From positions 1,364,001 through 1,428,000 of the forward strand of contig CBDICN010000002.1 in assembly GCA_965277355.1 (NCBI GenBank): a DNA stretch of 64,000 nucleotides. The letters are read 5' to 3'. Positions within the stretch are counted from its first letter, which is position 1; each line of letters starts with the position of its first letter. The stretch comes from RH-AL1 sp965277355 (GTDB lineage Bacteria; Pseudomonadota; Alphaproteobacteria; Rhizobiales; Beijerinckiaceae). Positions 17,107-26,273 of this stretch are shown here, one piece after another. The notes beneath the pieces are model-generated. The model was not told the DNA's origin and searched no databases. It was given only the letters and a program-made list of their open reading frames with translations. Position numbers and translations under genes: made by a program.

Positions 17107-18786
17107 TCAGAACAGCCCCACGATCTCGCCGTCTCTGCCGAGGCCGATCTTGTGAGCGGAGGGCTCCTGCGGCAGGCCGGGCAGGGTCATGATGTCGCCG
17201 CAGGTCAGCACCACGAAGCCGGCGCCGGCGGAGAGCCGCGCGTCGACGATCGGCACGACATGGTCGGTCGGGGCGCCCACCACCTTTGGGTCGGCGGTGA
17301 ACGAATATTGCGTCTTGGCCACGCAGATCGGCAGGTTGCCGAAGCCCATCTCCTCGATGGTCTTGATCGCCGTCGCGGCCTTGGCCTCGATGGCGATGTC
17401 GGAGGCGCGGTAGATCTCCCGGGCGACGACGCGCATCTTGTCGGCGATCTTCATGTCGAGCTCGTAGAGCGGCTGCATGTGCGCCTCGCCTTTCTCGGCG
17501 ACGGCGACGACCTTCTCGGCGAGCTCGATGGCGCCTTTTCCGCCGTCCGCCCAGTGCTTGCACAGGAAGGCCTCGGCGCCGAACTCCTCCTTGGACACCT
17601 TCTGGATGAGGGCGAATTCGGCGTCGGTGTCGGAGCTGAAGGCGTTGATCGCGACGATCGGCGGGACGCCGAACTTCTTCACGTTCTCGATATGCCGCCC
17701 GAGGTTGGCCATGCCCTTGCGAAGGGCGTCGACGTTCTCGGTTCCGAGCTCCTTCTTGGCAACGCCGCCGTGCATCTTCAGCGCGCGCACGGTCGCCACG
17801 ATCACCGCGGCGGCCGGTTCGAGACCGGCCTGGCGGCACTTGATGTCGAAGAATTTTTCCGCCCCGAGATCGGCGCCGAAGCCGGCCTCCGTCACGACGT
17901 AGTCGGCGAGGCCGAGGGCGAGGTTCGTCGCGATCACCGAGTTGCAGCCGTGCGCGATGTTGGCGAACGGGCCGCCGTGGATGAAGGCCGGCGTGCCCTC
18001 CAGCGTCTGCACGAGGTTGGGCATCAGCGCGTCCTGCAGCAGCACGGTCATCGCGCCGACCGAGTGCAGGTCGGCCGCCGTGACCGGCTTGCGGTCGCGG
18101 CTGAGGCCGACGATCATCCGTTTCAGCCGGGCCTGCAGGTCGTCGAGGTTCTTGGCGAGGCAGAACACCGCCATGATCTCGGAGGCGACGGTGATGTCGA
18201 ACTTGGTCTGGCGCGGGTAACCGTTGGCCACCCCGCCGAGGGCCACCACGATGTCGCGCAAGGCGCGGTCGTTCATGTCGACCGCCCGAGCCCAGGAGAC
18301 GCGCCGCGGATCAATGCCGAGCGCATTGCCGTGATAGATGTGGTTGTCGATCAGCGCCGCGAGCAGGTTGTTGGCCGAGGTGATGGCGTGGAAGTCGCCG
18401 GTGAAGTGCAGGTTGATCTGCTCCATCGGGATCACCTGCGAGTAGCCGCCGCCGGCCGCACCGCCCTTCACGCCGAAGCAAGGCCCGAGCGAGGGCTCGC
18501 GCATCGCGACCGCCGACTTCTTGCCGATTTGGCGCAGCGCGTCGGCAAGGCCGACGGTGGTGGTCGTCTTGCCCTCGCCGGCCGGCGTCGGGTTGATCGC
18601 GGTGACCAGGATGAGCTTGCCCTTGCCGCCGGTCTTCGACGTCACGGCCTCGACGAACTTGGTCTCGATCTTGGCGATGATCTTGCCATAGGGTAGCAGC
18701 GCCTCGTCCGGGATGCCGATCCGCTCGGCGACCGCGGCGATCGGCTCCGGCGTCTTCGAGCGGGCGATCTCGATGTCGGTCAGCAT
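17107..18786 (-). CDS. fhs: Formate--tetrahydrofolate ligase
   Basis: A 559-residue cytosolic ligase that makes 10-formyl-THF from formate, THF and ATP. The start MLTDIEIARSKTPEPI, the ATP-binding loop TPAGEGKTTTTVGL at residues 67-80, MREPSLGPCFGVKGGAAGGG and ITVASEIMAVFCLA are all signatures of the FTHFS family, and the length is standard. It is monocistronic here, with the amine oxidase downstream on the same strand after about 100 bases. In C1-using alphaproteobacteria this enzyme (FtfL) supplies formate carbon to the serine cycle; with gcvTHP and frmA-fghA in the window that role is plausible but not shown. Confidence 0.98.
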   Translation of the reverse strand: MLTDIEIARSKTPEPIAAVAERIGIPDEALLPYGKIIAKIETKFVEAVTSKTGGKGKLILVTAINPTPAGEGKTTTTVGLADALRQIGKKSAVAMREPSLGPCFGVKGGAAGGGYSQVIPMEQINLHFTGDFHAITSANNLLAALIDNHIYHGNALGIDPRRVSWARAVDMNDRALRDIVVALGGVANGYPRQTKFDITVASEIMAVFCLAKNLDDLQARLKRMIVGLSRDRKPVTAADLHSVGAMTVLLQDALMPNLVQTLEGTPAFIHGGPFANIAHGCNSVIATNLALGLADYVVTEAGFGADLGAEKFFDIKCRQAGLEPAAAVIVATVRALKMHGGVAKKELGTENVDALRKGMANLGRHIENVKKFGVPPIVAINAFSSDTDAEFALIQKVSKEEFGAEAFLCKHWADGGKGAIELAEKVVAVAEKGEAHMQPLYELDMKIADKMRVVAREIYRASDIAIEAKAATAIKTIEEMGFGNLPICVAKTQYSFTADPKVVGAPTDHVVPIVDARLSAGAGFVVLTCGDIMTLPGLPQEPSAHKIGLGRDGEIVGLF

Positions 18787-18958
18787 GGCGGATGTCTCCC
18801 GGACGAAGGCTCTTGGCGGCGGCGCTCTGCGACGCCGCTTGAGCGGTCGGCATTGCCATGCATCCTACCCGCAGGGCAAGCGGGCGAATGGTTGAAATCG
18901 CTTCAAGAGAGGCCGCGGCCTGCTAAGTTCGGGACATCGATTCGAGAGCCGCAGGACC

Positions 18959-19594
18959 ATGACCTCGCATCCGCCGCACGGCATCAACGACGTCGATTAC
19001 GAGGCGATCGAGGCGGCGGTGACCGAGACGGTCCGCGGCCGCTGGTTCCTCAACGAGTTCGCCCGACGCAACCGCACCACAGAAATGCGGCAGCTGATGG
19101 CAGCGATGGGGCGGCTGGAGACGATGGTGGCGTCGAACCAGAGCCAGCAGGCGCTGCCGTCCGCCGATCCGTCGATCCGCCTCCTGATCCAGCGCATCAA
19201 GGACATCGCCGGCCAGATGGACGGGTTGGCGCGCGACATGCGCGACGCGGGCGTCGACGAGCGGTTCTGCGATGCGGCCGATCTCCAGGCCCGGGCCGTC
19301 GCCGGCATGATGCGCAACACCGTTCCTGCCAGGCCGGCGCCGGCAGAGGCTTTGCCGCGGGTCTCGTCCCGGACAACGCCGCCCGTGGCGGCGCAGGCGC
19401 CGGTCCAGCCCCCGGAGCCGGCCCTTGTCGTTTCCCGCGTCGAAGAGCCGATGGCGCCGCCTGTCGAGAGTTTCGCGACGCCTCGGGAACAGCCGGCGGA
19501 CGCTCCGATCGCGCCGGCGCAGGACCCGCGCCGTGCCGCCCTGTCAGGGTTTGACGATCTGCCGCTCGCGAAGAAGCTGGCCCTGTTCTCCTGA
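18959..19594 (+). CDS. Hypothetical protein with Pro/Ala-rich C-terminal half
   Basis: A 211-residue soluble protein with no family I can name. The N-terminal 110 residues are predicted helical (DVDYEAIEAAVTETVRGRW, FLNEFARRNR, then two long helices). Residues about 120-195 are low-complexity Pro, Ala and Val. A short C-terminal motif, FDDLPLAKKLALFS, resembles the terminal helix of several alphaproteobacterial hypothetical proteins. The start has AGGA just before it. The final 51 bases overlap the 3' end of the convergent glycosyltransferase gene. Confidence 0.75.
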   Translation: MTSHPPHGINDVDYEAIEAAVTETVRGRWFLNEFARRNRTTEMRQLMAAMGRLETMVASNQSQQALPSADPSIRLLIQRIKDIAGQMDGLARDMRDAGVDERFCDAADLQARAVAGMMRNTVPARPAPAEALPRVSSRTTPPVAAQAPVQPPEPALVVSRVEEPMAPPVESFATPREQPADAPIAPAQDPRRAALSGFDDLPLAKKLALFS

Positions 19595-20635
19595 CTGCCC
19601 GGTGTGCCGCGCGGCATGCGCGGCCTTCGCAGCGGCGACGTTAGCCAGGAATTGCCCGGTGGCATGCGACCAGGTGAAGGTTTCGGCATGCGCGCGCGCT
19701 TGTTCCCGCGGGATGTCCATCGCCGTGAGGCAAGCGGCCCGCAGGTCGCGGTCGAGAACGCCGGCAGCGCTGGCGCCGACCACGTCGAGCGGGCCGGAGA
19801 CGGGAAAGGCGGCGACTGGGAGGCCGCTGGCCATCGCCTCGAGCAGCACCATGCCGAACGTATCCGTGCGGCTCGGAAAGACGAACACGTCGGAGGACGC
19901 ATAGGTCCGGGCGAGATCCTCGCCGCGCCGGACGCCGAGAAAATGCGCGCCCGGGTAGGCGCGGCGCAGCGCGGCGGCCGACGGCCCGTCGCCGACGACC
20001 ACCTTGCTGCCGGGCAGGTCGAGCGAAAGGAACGCCTCGAGGTTCTTCTCCGGCGCGAGACGGCCGGCATAAAGGAAGATCGGCCGCGGCAGGTTCCACG
20101 GCTGGCGCTTCGTCGGGCTGAAGTGGAGGGCATCCACGCCGCGCGACCATTGCATCAGGCGCTCGAAGCCGCGCTCGCCGAGTTCGCGGGCGAGCGTCGG
20201 CGTCGAGACCATCGTGCCGTAGCTGGCATTGTGGAAGCGGCGCAGCAGGGCGTAGGTCAAGGACCGCGGGATCGGCGACCGGGCGGCGATATATTCGGGA
20301 AAGCGGGTGTGGTAGCTCGTGGTGAACGGCAGCCCGACCCGAAGGCAGTACGAGCGAACGGCGTGGCCCACAGGACCTTCCGTGGCGACGTGGACATGGT
20401 CGATGGGGCGGCCGGCGGCTTGCAGCGCCTTGACCCGTTTGGCCACGCCCTGGAACCCGGTCATGGCAAGGCGGATCTCGCTGTAGGTCGGAAGCGGCAG
20501 GGTCGGAAAACCCTGCGGGCTCAGGAACTCGATCCCGGCGCCCAATCCGGGTGCCGTCCGCGCCAAGGATTCCAGCGAACGCACGACGCCGTTGACCTGA
20601 GGGCGAAACGCGTCCGTGGCGACCAGGATGCGCAT
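19544..20635 (-). CDS. Glycosyltransferase family 4 (GT-B fold)
   Basis: A 363-residue glycosyltransferase. The N-terminal Rossmann domain begins MRILVATDAFRPQVNGVVRS, a Gly-rich acceptor-side loop typical of GT4 enzymes. The C-terminal domain has LYAGRLAPEKNLEAF, VVVGDGP and the donor-binding FPSRTDTFGMVLLEAMASGLPV with the E-x7-E-type Glu. The start overlaps the stop of the metallophosphoesterase gene by one base (TGATG), so the two are coupled. A lipid or sugar-lipid acceptor is likely given that partner, but the substrate cannot be read from sequence. Confidence 0.92.
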   Translation of the reverse strand: MRILVATDAFRPQVNGVVRSLESLARTAPGLGAGIEFLSPQGFPTLPLPTYSEIRLAMTGFQGVAKRVKALQAAGRPIDHVHVATEGPVGHAVRSYCLRVGLPFTTSYHTRFPEYIAARSPIPRSLTYALLRRFHNASYGTMVSTPTLARELGERGFERLMQWSRGVDALHFSPTKRQPWNLPRPIFLYAGRLAPEKNLEAFLSLDLPGSKVVVGDGPSAAALRRAYPGAHFLGVRRGEDLARTYASSDVFVFPSRTDTFGMVLLEAMASGLPVAAFPVSGPLDVVGASAAGVLDRDLRAACLTAMDIPREQARAHAETFTWSHATGQFLANVAAAKAAHAARHTGQSGEQGQLLRERQIVKP

Positions 20636-21453
20636 CAGGCGACAGCCTGCTCCGGCCCGACCACGCTGGGCTTCCCCTGCATCGTTTCCGCCTGATCGGC
20701 GAAGCTCGCCTGCCAGTAGACGATCTCGAGGCGCCCGTCGTTGTGTTCCGCCACAGCGGTGCAGCTTTCGACGAAGTCGCCCGTGTTGATGTAGGTAATG
20801 CCGCCGATTTCGCGGATGGCGGCGTGGTGGATGTGGCCGCAGACCACGCCGTCGCAGCCCTGCTTGCGGGCTTCGTCGACGAGCGTCTTCTCGAAGGAGC
20901 CGATGAAGTTAACGGCGTCCTTCACCTTGAGCTTGGCCCAGGCCGAGAACGACCAGTATGGGAAGCCCAGCGCCCGGCGCGCCTTGTTGAACCAGAAGTT
21001 CGAAAACAGCGCCGCCTCGTAGGCCCAATCGCCGAGCAGCGCCAGCCAGCGGGCGTGGCTGACGACGATGTCGAACTGGTCGCCGTGGATGATGAGGAAG
21101 CGCCTGCCGCTCGCCATCATGTGCACGGCCGAGTCCATCACCTCGACGCCGCCGAAGTTCATGCCGAGGTAGTCGCGGGCGAATTCGTCATGGTTGCCCG
21201 GGAGGAAGATTATCTTCGTGCCCTTTCGGACCTTGCGGAGCAGCTTCTGAATGACGTCGTTGTGGGACTGCGGCCAACACCAGCCGCCCTTCAGCGCCCA
21301 CCCGTCGATGATGTCGCCGACGAGGTAGATCGTGTCCGCGTCGTGGTAGCGGAGGAAGTCGAGGAGCAGGTCGGCCCGGCAGCCCCGCTTGCCGAGGTGC
21401 ACGTCGGAAATGAACAGCGTGCGGTATCGCGTCGTCTCGGGATCATCGTTCAC
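20635..21453 (-). CDS. Calcineurin-like metallophosphoesterase, LpxH-related (UDP-2,3-diacylglucosamine diphosphatase-like)
   Basis: A 272-residue enzyme with all five metallophosphoesterase blocks in order: FISDVHLGKRG, LVGDIIDGW, LPGNHDE, IHGDQFD and VCGHIHHA. Similar proteins are annotated as UDP-2,3-diacylglucosamine pyrophosphatase, but many alphaproteobacteria use LpxI for that step, so its substrate in a glycolipid pathway is uncertain. The start is placed at GTG 21453 (AGG box upstream); a TTG at 21489 would add 12 residues. It is the first gene of an operon with the GT4 gene. The 178 bases upstream, to the end of the epimerase, contain no gene. Confidence 0.87.
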   Translation of the reverse strand: MNDDPETTRYRTLFISDVHLGKRGCRADLLLDFLRYHDADTIYLVGDIIDGWALKGGWCWPQSHNDVIQKLLRKVRKGTKIIFLPGNHDEFARDYLGMNFGGVEVMDSAVHMMASGRRFLIIHGDQFDIVVSHARWLALLGDWAYEAALFSNFWFNKARRALGFPYWSFSAWAKLKVKDAVNFIGSFEKTLVDEARKQGCDGVVCGHIHHAAIREIGGITYINTGDFVESCTAVAEHNDGRLEIVYWQASFADQAETMQGKPSVVGPEQAVA

Positions 21454-21631
21454 GCGGGACCTGCTCCGTTCGAGTGACCAAGCCGGCAATGGAGCTGTAG
21501 ACCAGAGTCGTATTGCGGTGCGATGACAAAGTTGGCCGCGCTATACGCCACCTGTTGATGATTTCGTGACATCGCACAATTGGCAAGGCGGCGGCGCAAG
21601 GGCAGCGCGGGATTGTGGGTGTCTCGAGCGC

Positions 21632-22612
21632 TTAGCCCCATAGGTCCGTTCGAGCGGGCATGATCGTCGAGCCCTCGTATGTCAGTCCTCCCGGGCGGTC
21701 TTGCGCGAGCAGCAGCGGCCCGTCTAGGTCGACGAAGGCGGCGCGGCCGGCCAGCATCAGCGCCGGCGCCATCGCCAGCGACGTGCCGACCATGCAGCCG
21801 ACCATCAGCTGGAAGCCGAGCGCCTCGGCCTCGGCTGCGACCGCCAGCGCCTCGGTGAGGCCGCCGGTCTTGTCGAGCTTGATGTTGACGGCGTCGTAGC
21901 GCGTCCGGAGCGCGGCGAGGCCGTTCCTGTCGTGCACGCTCTCGTCGGCGCAGACCGGCACGAAATGGGCGAACTCCGCGAGGGGCGCATCCTCGCCGGC
22001 CGGCAGCGGCTGCTCGACCAGCGCCACCCGCAGGTCGGCGCAGAGCGCCATCATCGGCTCGAGGTCGGTGGGCGTCCACGCCTCGTTGGCATCGACGATC
22101 AGGGTGGCCTGCGGTGCCGCCGCCCGAACCGCCGCGAGCCGGTCGCGGTCACCGGCGCCGGCAAGCTTGATCTTCAGGAGCGGGCGGGCGGCCGCGCGTG
22201 CCGCCGCCGCTGCCATGGCGTCAGGGGTGTCGACCGAGATCGTGAAGGCGGTGGTCACCGGCTCCGACCGGACGACGCCCGCCCGCGCGAACGCGGGTAC
22301 GCCAGTCTGCTTGGCCTCGTGATCCCACAGCGCGCAATCGATCGCGTTGCGCGCCGCGCCGGCCGCGAGCAGAGCCTGCAGCGCCGGGCGGTTCGGCGCC
22401 GCCTCGATGGCTGGTCGGACGCTCTCGATCGCGGCAACGACGCTTTCGACGGTCTCGCCGTAGCGGGCATAGGGTACGCATTCGCCGCGCCCGACGGCAT
22501 CGTCCGCCGTGATGGTCACGGTGACGACGCGCGCCTCCGTTTTCGCGCCACGCGCGATGACGAAGCGGCCGGCGATCGGAAAGGTTTCGACGGCGCAGCG
22601 TAGTGTCGTCAT
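21632..22612 (-). CDS. dgcA: Dipeptide epimerase / enolase superfamily racemase (muconate-lactonizing subgroup)
   Basis: A 326-residue enolase-superfamily protein. The catalytic Lys pair is in LLKIKLAG, the metal ligands are in VDANEAWT, VEQPLP and CADES, and the second-side Lys is in NIKLDKTGG. The lid ends with GCMVGTSLAMAPA. This arrangement is that of L-Ala-D/L-Glu epimerases and N-acyl-amino-acid racemases used in murein-peptide recycling (DgcA-like). The specific epimer pair is inferred. The gene is alone in its orientation block; the phosphoesterase gene follows on the same strand. Confidence 0.88.
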   Translation of the reverse strand: MTTLRCAVETFPIAGRFVIARGAKTEARVVTVTITADDAVGRGECVPYARYGETVESVVAAIESVRPAIEAAPNRPALQALLAAGAARNAIDCALWDHEAKQTGVPAFARAGVVRSEPVTTAFTISVDTPDAMAAAAARAAARPLLKIKLAGAGDRDRLAAVRAAAPQATLIVDANEAWTPTDLEPMMALCADLRVALVEQPLPAGEDAPLAEFAHFVPVCADESVHDRNGLAALRTRYDAVNIKLDKTGGLTEALAVAAEAEALGFQLMVGCMVGTSLAMAPALMLAGRAAFVDLDGPLLLAQDRPGGLTYEGSTIMPARTDLWG

Positions 22613-22643
22613 CGCGGGGGCGGCCCGGCCCGTGGGCGGCGCC

Positions 22644-23045
22644 CTATTTCAGCGGAAGCGGACAGCTGTCACCTTCCTTGCACGCCAGATAACCTTTCAG
22701 CGTCCGCGTGCGGGTCTCCGTCAACGTCGCGAGACAGCCTGTCACGACCATGGGATGTATGCTGCCACCTTCCGTATCGGAGGACGAGAACGCGCATTCC
22801 GCGTCACGGAAAGCGAGCCACGCCTTCTGCGCCTCGACCATCAACTTGCGACCCGAAGCCTCGCCGGTCAAACGATCCATGATCCTCTTGTACGCCGCAT
22901 TCAGCTTCGCGTCGGCCTTGCGGAAATCCTGGTCGGCGCATCGATCGAGGTCGTATTGAGTTGCGCTGGCACCGCATGGCTCCGCTCGCGACCCCGCCGG
23001 TGACATCACTAGGATGCCGCGCATTACAAGCGCGATCGCCCGCAT
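22644..23045 (-). CDS. Secreted LprI/DUF1311 family protein (lysozyme-inhibitor-like)
   Basis: A 133-residue exported protein. A signal peptide (about residues 1-21, ending SRA) precedes the LprI-type domain, with CADQDFRKADAKLNAAYKRIM, shown in part, and LMVEAQKAWLAFRDAECAF, two family signatures. Cysteines at the domain ends probably form disulfides. Mycobacterial LprI inhibits lysozyme; most DUF1311 members are uncharacterised. Its start is 142 bases from the divergent mlaE gene, and that gap holds several TTAA boxes. Confidence 0.85.
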   Translation of the reverse strand: MRAIALVMRGILVMSPAGSRAEPCGASATQYDLDRCADQDFRKADAKLNAAYKRIMDRLTGEASGRKLMVEAQKAWLAFRDAECAFSSSDTEGGSIHPMVVTGCLATLTETRTRTLKGYLACKEGDSCPLPLK

Positions 23046-23187
23046 CTATCCTCCTATTCAATCCGCTGACTAATCTCGGCACTTGGCGCGTTAACCAAGT
23101 GGCGCGGCGTGTCTCGACTTTGTTCAATCGAAACCTTAACGCTTTTACGTTAATGCGTCTTAACAGTCGTCGGGTTCTCCGAAAGCC

Positions 23188-24321
23188 ATGCCGCTGCCGC
23201 CTGCGTTTTCGAGCGAGACGAACGGTTCGTCGATCCGTTTCAACCTGACCGGAAACTGGACGATTGATGCGTCCGACGCGCTGGAGAGCGGCGCGGCGGC
23301 GATGATCGCGTCGGCCGCGGCGGCGAGCGATGCCACCTTCGATCTCGCGCTGGTCGAGCGGCTCGACACCGCCGGGGCCTGGCTCGTCGACCGTTCGCGG
23401 CGCACGCTCGACGAGAAGGGCATCGCCACACGCGTCGAGCGGCTCAAGCCAGAGTACAAGATCCTGCTCGACGAGGTGCAGCTGCGCGAAGGCGCGGTTC
23501 CGCCGCAGGTCAGCTCGTCGTCGCTCGTCGGCTACCTCGCCGACATCGGCGAGGGGGTCGTTCATTTCGGACAGGACCTCGTGGCCGGCGTCGCCTTCCT
23601 CGGCGAGCTGGTCGCCACGCTCGGCAAGCTCGCGCTGCGGCCCTACAAGTTCCGCTTCACCTCGCTCGTCTTCCACGTCGAGGCCTTCGCGCTGCGCAGC
23701 GTGCCGATCATCGCGCTGATCAACTTTCTCGTCGGCGCGATCGTGGCGCAGCAGGGCATCTACCAGCTGAAGCGGTTCGGCGCGACGACCTTCGCGGCCG
23801 ACCTCATCGGCGTCCTGATCCTGCGCGAACTCGGCGTGCTTCTAACCTCGATCATGATCGCCGGACGCTCCGGCTCGGCGATCACGGCCGAGATCGGGTC
23901 GATGAAGATGCGCGAGGAGATCGACGCCCTGCAGGTGATGGGTCTCAGCGCGATGGACGTGCTCGTCGTGCCGCGCCTCTTCGCGCTCGTGATAAGCCTG
24001 CCGATGCTCACTTTCGTCGCCGACGTCGCCGCCATCGGCGGCGGCTTCACGACCGGCTGGATCTACGGCGGAATCTCCCCGGCGGCGTTCGCCCACCGTC
24101 TTCAGGCCGCCGTCAATTTCGAGACGTTCTCGGTCGGCCTCATCAAGGCGCCGTTCATGGCGCTCGTCATCGGCCTCATTGCCGCCGTGGAAGGGCTTAA
24201 AGTGCAGGGCTCGGCGGAGTCCCTCGGCCGACAGGTCACCGCTTCCGTCGTCAAGGCCATCTTCATGGTCATCGTCGTCGACGGCCTTTTCGCGATGTTC
24301 TTCGTCGCCATCCACTACTAG
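23188..24321 (+). CDS. mlaE: MlaE-family ABC permease with N-terminal STAS-like domain
   Basis: A 377-residue inner-membrane permease of a phospholipid transporter that keeps outer-membrane asymmetry. Residues 1-100 form a STAS-like domain (FNLTGNWTIDASDALES, LALVERLDTAGAWLV), which E. coli supplies as the separate MlaB protein. The permease part carries FVGAIVAQQG-type helix (FLVGAIVAQQGIYQL), RELGVLLTSIMIAGRSGSA, and EEIDALQVMGLSAMDVLVVP, the EQ-loop typical of MlaE. It is followed at once by mlaF and mlaD. A ribosome-binding site is not clear before the ATG at 23188. Confidence 0.93.
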   Translation: MPLPPAFSSETNGSSIRFNLTGNWTIDASDALESGAAAMIASAAAASDATFDLALVERLDTAGAWLVDRSRRTLDEKGIATRVERLKPEYKILLDEVQLREGAVPPQVSSSSLVGYLADIGEGVVHFGQDLVAGVAFLGELVATLGKLALRPYKFRFTSLVFHVEAFALRSVPIIALINFLVGAIVAQQGIYQLKRFGATTFAADLIGVLILRELGVLLTSIMIAGRSGSAITAEIGSMKMREEIDALQVMGLSAMDVLVVPRLFALVISLPMLTFVADVAAIGGGFTTGWIYGGISPAAFAHRLQAAVNFETFSVGLIKAPFMALVIGLIAAVEGLKVQGSAESLGRQVTASVVKAIFMVIVVDGLFAMFFVAIHY

Positions 24322-24380
24322 GGAGCCCTTCGCTGTCGGACGCCGTCCTCGATTTCGCACCGACCCGCCTCGACGCGCCG

Positions 24381-25196
24381 GTGCCCGCCAACGCCAGGGG
24401 CGCGTCCGAGCAGCCGGCGATCAGCGTCCGGGGCCTCTCCGTCGCCTTCGGCGACAAGGTCATCATGGATGGGCTCGACCTCGACGTCCTCACCGGCGAG
24501 GTGCTGGGCTTCGTCGGCGGCTCGGGCATGGGCAAGTCGGTGCTGACGCGCACCATCCTCGGCCTGTCGGCCAAGCAGGCCGGCACGATCCGCGTCTTCG
24601 GCGAAGACTTGGATAGGCTGACTCCGGCCTCGCGCGTGACGCTGCAGCGGCGCTTCGGGGTCATGTTCCAGATGGGGGCGCTGCTGTCGAACCTCACCGT
24701 CAAGCAGAACATCCAGATCCCGATGCGCGAGCATCTCACGATGTCGCCAAATCTCGCCGACGAATTGGCGATGCTCAAGATCGACCTCGTCGGCCTGCCT
24801 CCGGACGCCGCCAACAAGTATCCGGCGCAGCTCTCCGGCGGCATGGTCAAGCGCGCGGCGCTCGCCCGCGCGCTGGCGCTCGACCCGGAGCTCCTGTTCC
24901 TCGACGAGCCGACCTCCGGCCTCGATCCGGTCGGTGCGGCGGAGTTCGACGACCTCATCGCGACGCTGCAACGCACGCTCGGCCTCACCGTGTTCATGGT
25001 CACCCACGACCTCGACAGCCTCTATGCGATCTGCGATCGCGTTGCCGCTATGGCGGACCAGAAGGTCATCGCGGCCGGCCCGATCGAGGAGATGATGACG
25101 TCCGACCACCCGTGGCTGCGAGCCTACTTCCACGGCAAGCGGGCGCTTCGTTTCGCGGCCCCGGCGGCATCGCGGCGTCCGGCGATCCGTTCGTAG
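24381..25196 (+). CDS. mlaF: MlaF-family ABC transporter ATP-binding protein
   Basis: The 271 residues counted from GTG 24381 contain Walker A GGSGMGKS, signature LSGGMVKRAALARAL and Walker B LLFLDEPTSGLDPVG, all typical of the Mla ATPase that drives lipid movement with MlaE. The true start may be a CTG at 24333: a GGGAG box lies exactly seven bases before it, directly after the mlaE stop, and the extra residues (SDAVLDFAPTRLDAP) read like coding sequence in phase with the gene. No good ribosome-binding site precedes GTG 24381. The gene is followed by mlaD after 18 bases. Confidence 0.92.
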   Translation: MPANARGASEQPAISVRGLSVAFGDKVIMDGLDLDVLTGEVLGFVGGSGMGKSVLTRTILGLSAKQAGTIRVFGEDLDRLTPASRVTLQRRFGVMFQMGALLSNLTVKQNIQIPMREHLTMSPNLADELAMLKIDLVGLPPDAANKYPAQLSGGMVKRAALARALALDPELLFLDEPTSGLDPVGAAEFDDLIATLQRTLGLTVFMVTHDLDSLYAICDRVAAMADQKVIAAGPIEEMMTSDHPWLRAYFHGKRALRFAAPAASRRPAIRS

Positions 25197-25214
25197 AAAG
25201 CGTCAGAGGCCAAG

Positions 25215-26255
25215 ATGGAAACGCGCGCCAATTACGTCATCATCGGCGCCTTCACGCTGGCGATTCTCGGCTTCGCCTTCGCGTTCGTCGTGTGGTTCTC
25301 GGGCGCCGAGAAGCCGTCCAGCCTGCATTCCTACAAGGTTGTCTTCGACGGCTCGATTTCCGGCCTCGCGACCGGCAACCCGGTTCTCTTCAACGGTGTG
25401 CGCGTCGGCGCGGTGTCGAAGATCGACTACATGCCGGACGATCCTTCGAAGGTCTACGCCCTCATCGACGTGGACGGCCGCGTGCCGGTGCGCACGGATA
25501 CCAAAGCGCAGCTCGAATACACCGGCCTGACCGGCAGCGCATCCGTCGGGCTGAACGGCGAAAGCAGCACGGCCGCGCCGCTCGCGACCTCGGCCGACAA
25601 TCCGGCGGTGCTCCACGCCGACCGCTCCGATTTCCAGGATTTGCTGAAGACCGCACAACGCATCGCCAAGCGCGCCGACGACATCCTCGACAAAGGCGAC
25701 CAGCTGATCAGCGACGCGAGCCCCGGCATCAAGGCCTCGGTCGGCAACCTCCGGAAGTTCTCCGACGCGCTCGCCTCGAACTCGGACGGCATCAAGGATT
25801 TTATGAGCGCGATGGCCGACGTCGGCAAGTCGATCAAGCCGCTGACGGTGAAGCTCGAGAAGCTGACGACCGACACCGACAGGGTCGTCGAGGCGGTCGA
25901 TCCTAGGGAGATCAAGCAGATGGTCGCCGATTTCACCGGCACCGCGGCCAAGCTCAACGCCGCCGCCGGCAAGGTCGACGGCGTCCTGACCAACTTCAAC
26001 GGCTTCCTCGCGACCACCGACAACAAGGGCGTGTTCCAGGAGGTCTCTGACGCGGCGAAATCCTTCAGGCGCCTGTCCGACAACACGGACGCGCGGACCA
26101 AGGAGCTGTTCGCCAACATGACGCGCTTCTCGCGCGACGGGCTGAAGCAGTACGAGGGCCTCGCCTCCGACGGCCGCGGCGCGGTGACCGAGATAACCAA
26201 GCTGATCCACTCGATCGAGGCGAACCCGCAGCAGTTCCTGTTCGGACGGAAGTAG
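25215..26255 (+). CDS. mlaD: MlaD-family MCE protein, periplasmic lipid-binding subunit
   Basis: A 346-residue protein with one N-terminal transmembrane anchor (residues about 7-28) and a single MCE domain: YKVVFDGSISGLATGNPVLFNGVRVGAV and EYTGLTGSASVGL, shown in part. After residue 140 comes a long helical tail with repeated Asp/Lys/Leu stretches, which MCE proteins use to extend through the periplasm. It completes an mlaE-F-D operon. No mlaC or mlaA follows; a short gap leads to the hepT remnant on the other strand. Confidence 0.94.
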   Translation: METRANYVIIGAFTLAILGFAFAFVVWFSGAEKPSSLHSYKVVFDGSISGLATGNPVLFNGVRVGAVSKIDYMPDDPSKVYALIDVDGRVPVRTDTKAQLEYTGLTGSASVGLNGESSTAAPLATSADNPAVLHADRSDFQDLLKTAQRIAKRADDILDKGDQLISDASPGIKASVGNLRKFSDALASNSDGIKDFMSAMADVGKSIKPLTVKLEKLTTDTDRVVEAVDPREIKQMVADFTGTAAKLNAAAGKVDGVLTNFNGFLATTDNKGVFQEVSDAAKSFRRLSDNTDARTKELFANMTRFSRDGLKQYEGLASDGRGAVTEITKLIHSIEANPQQFLFGRK

Positions 26256-26273
26256 CGAGAAACTGACTTTACT

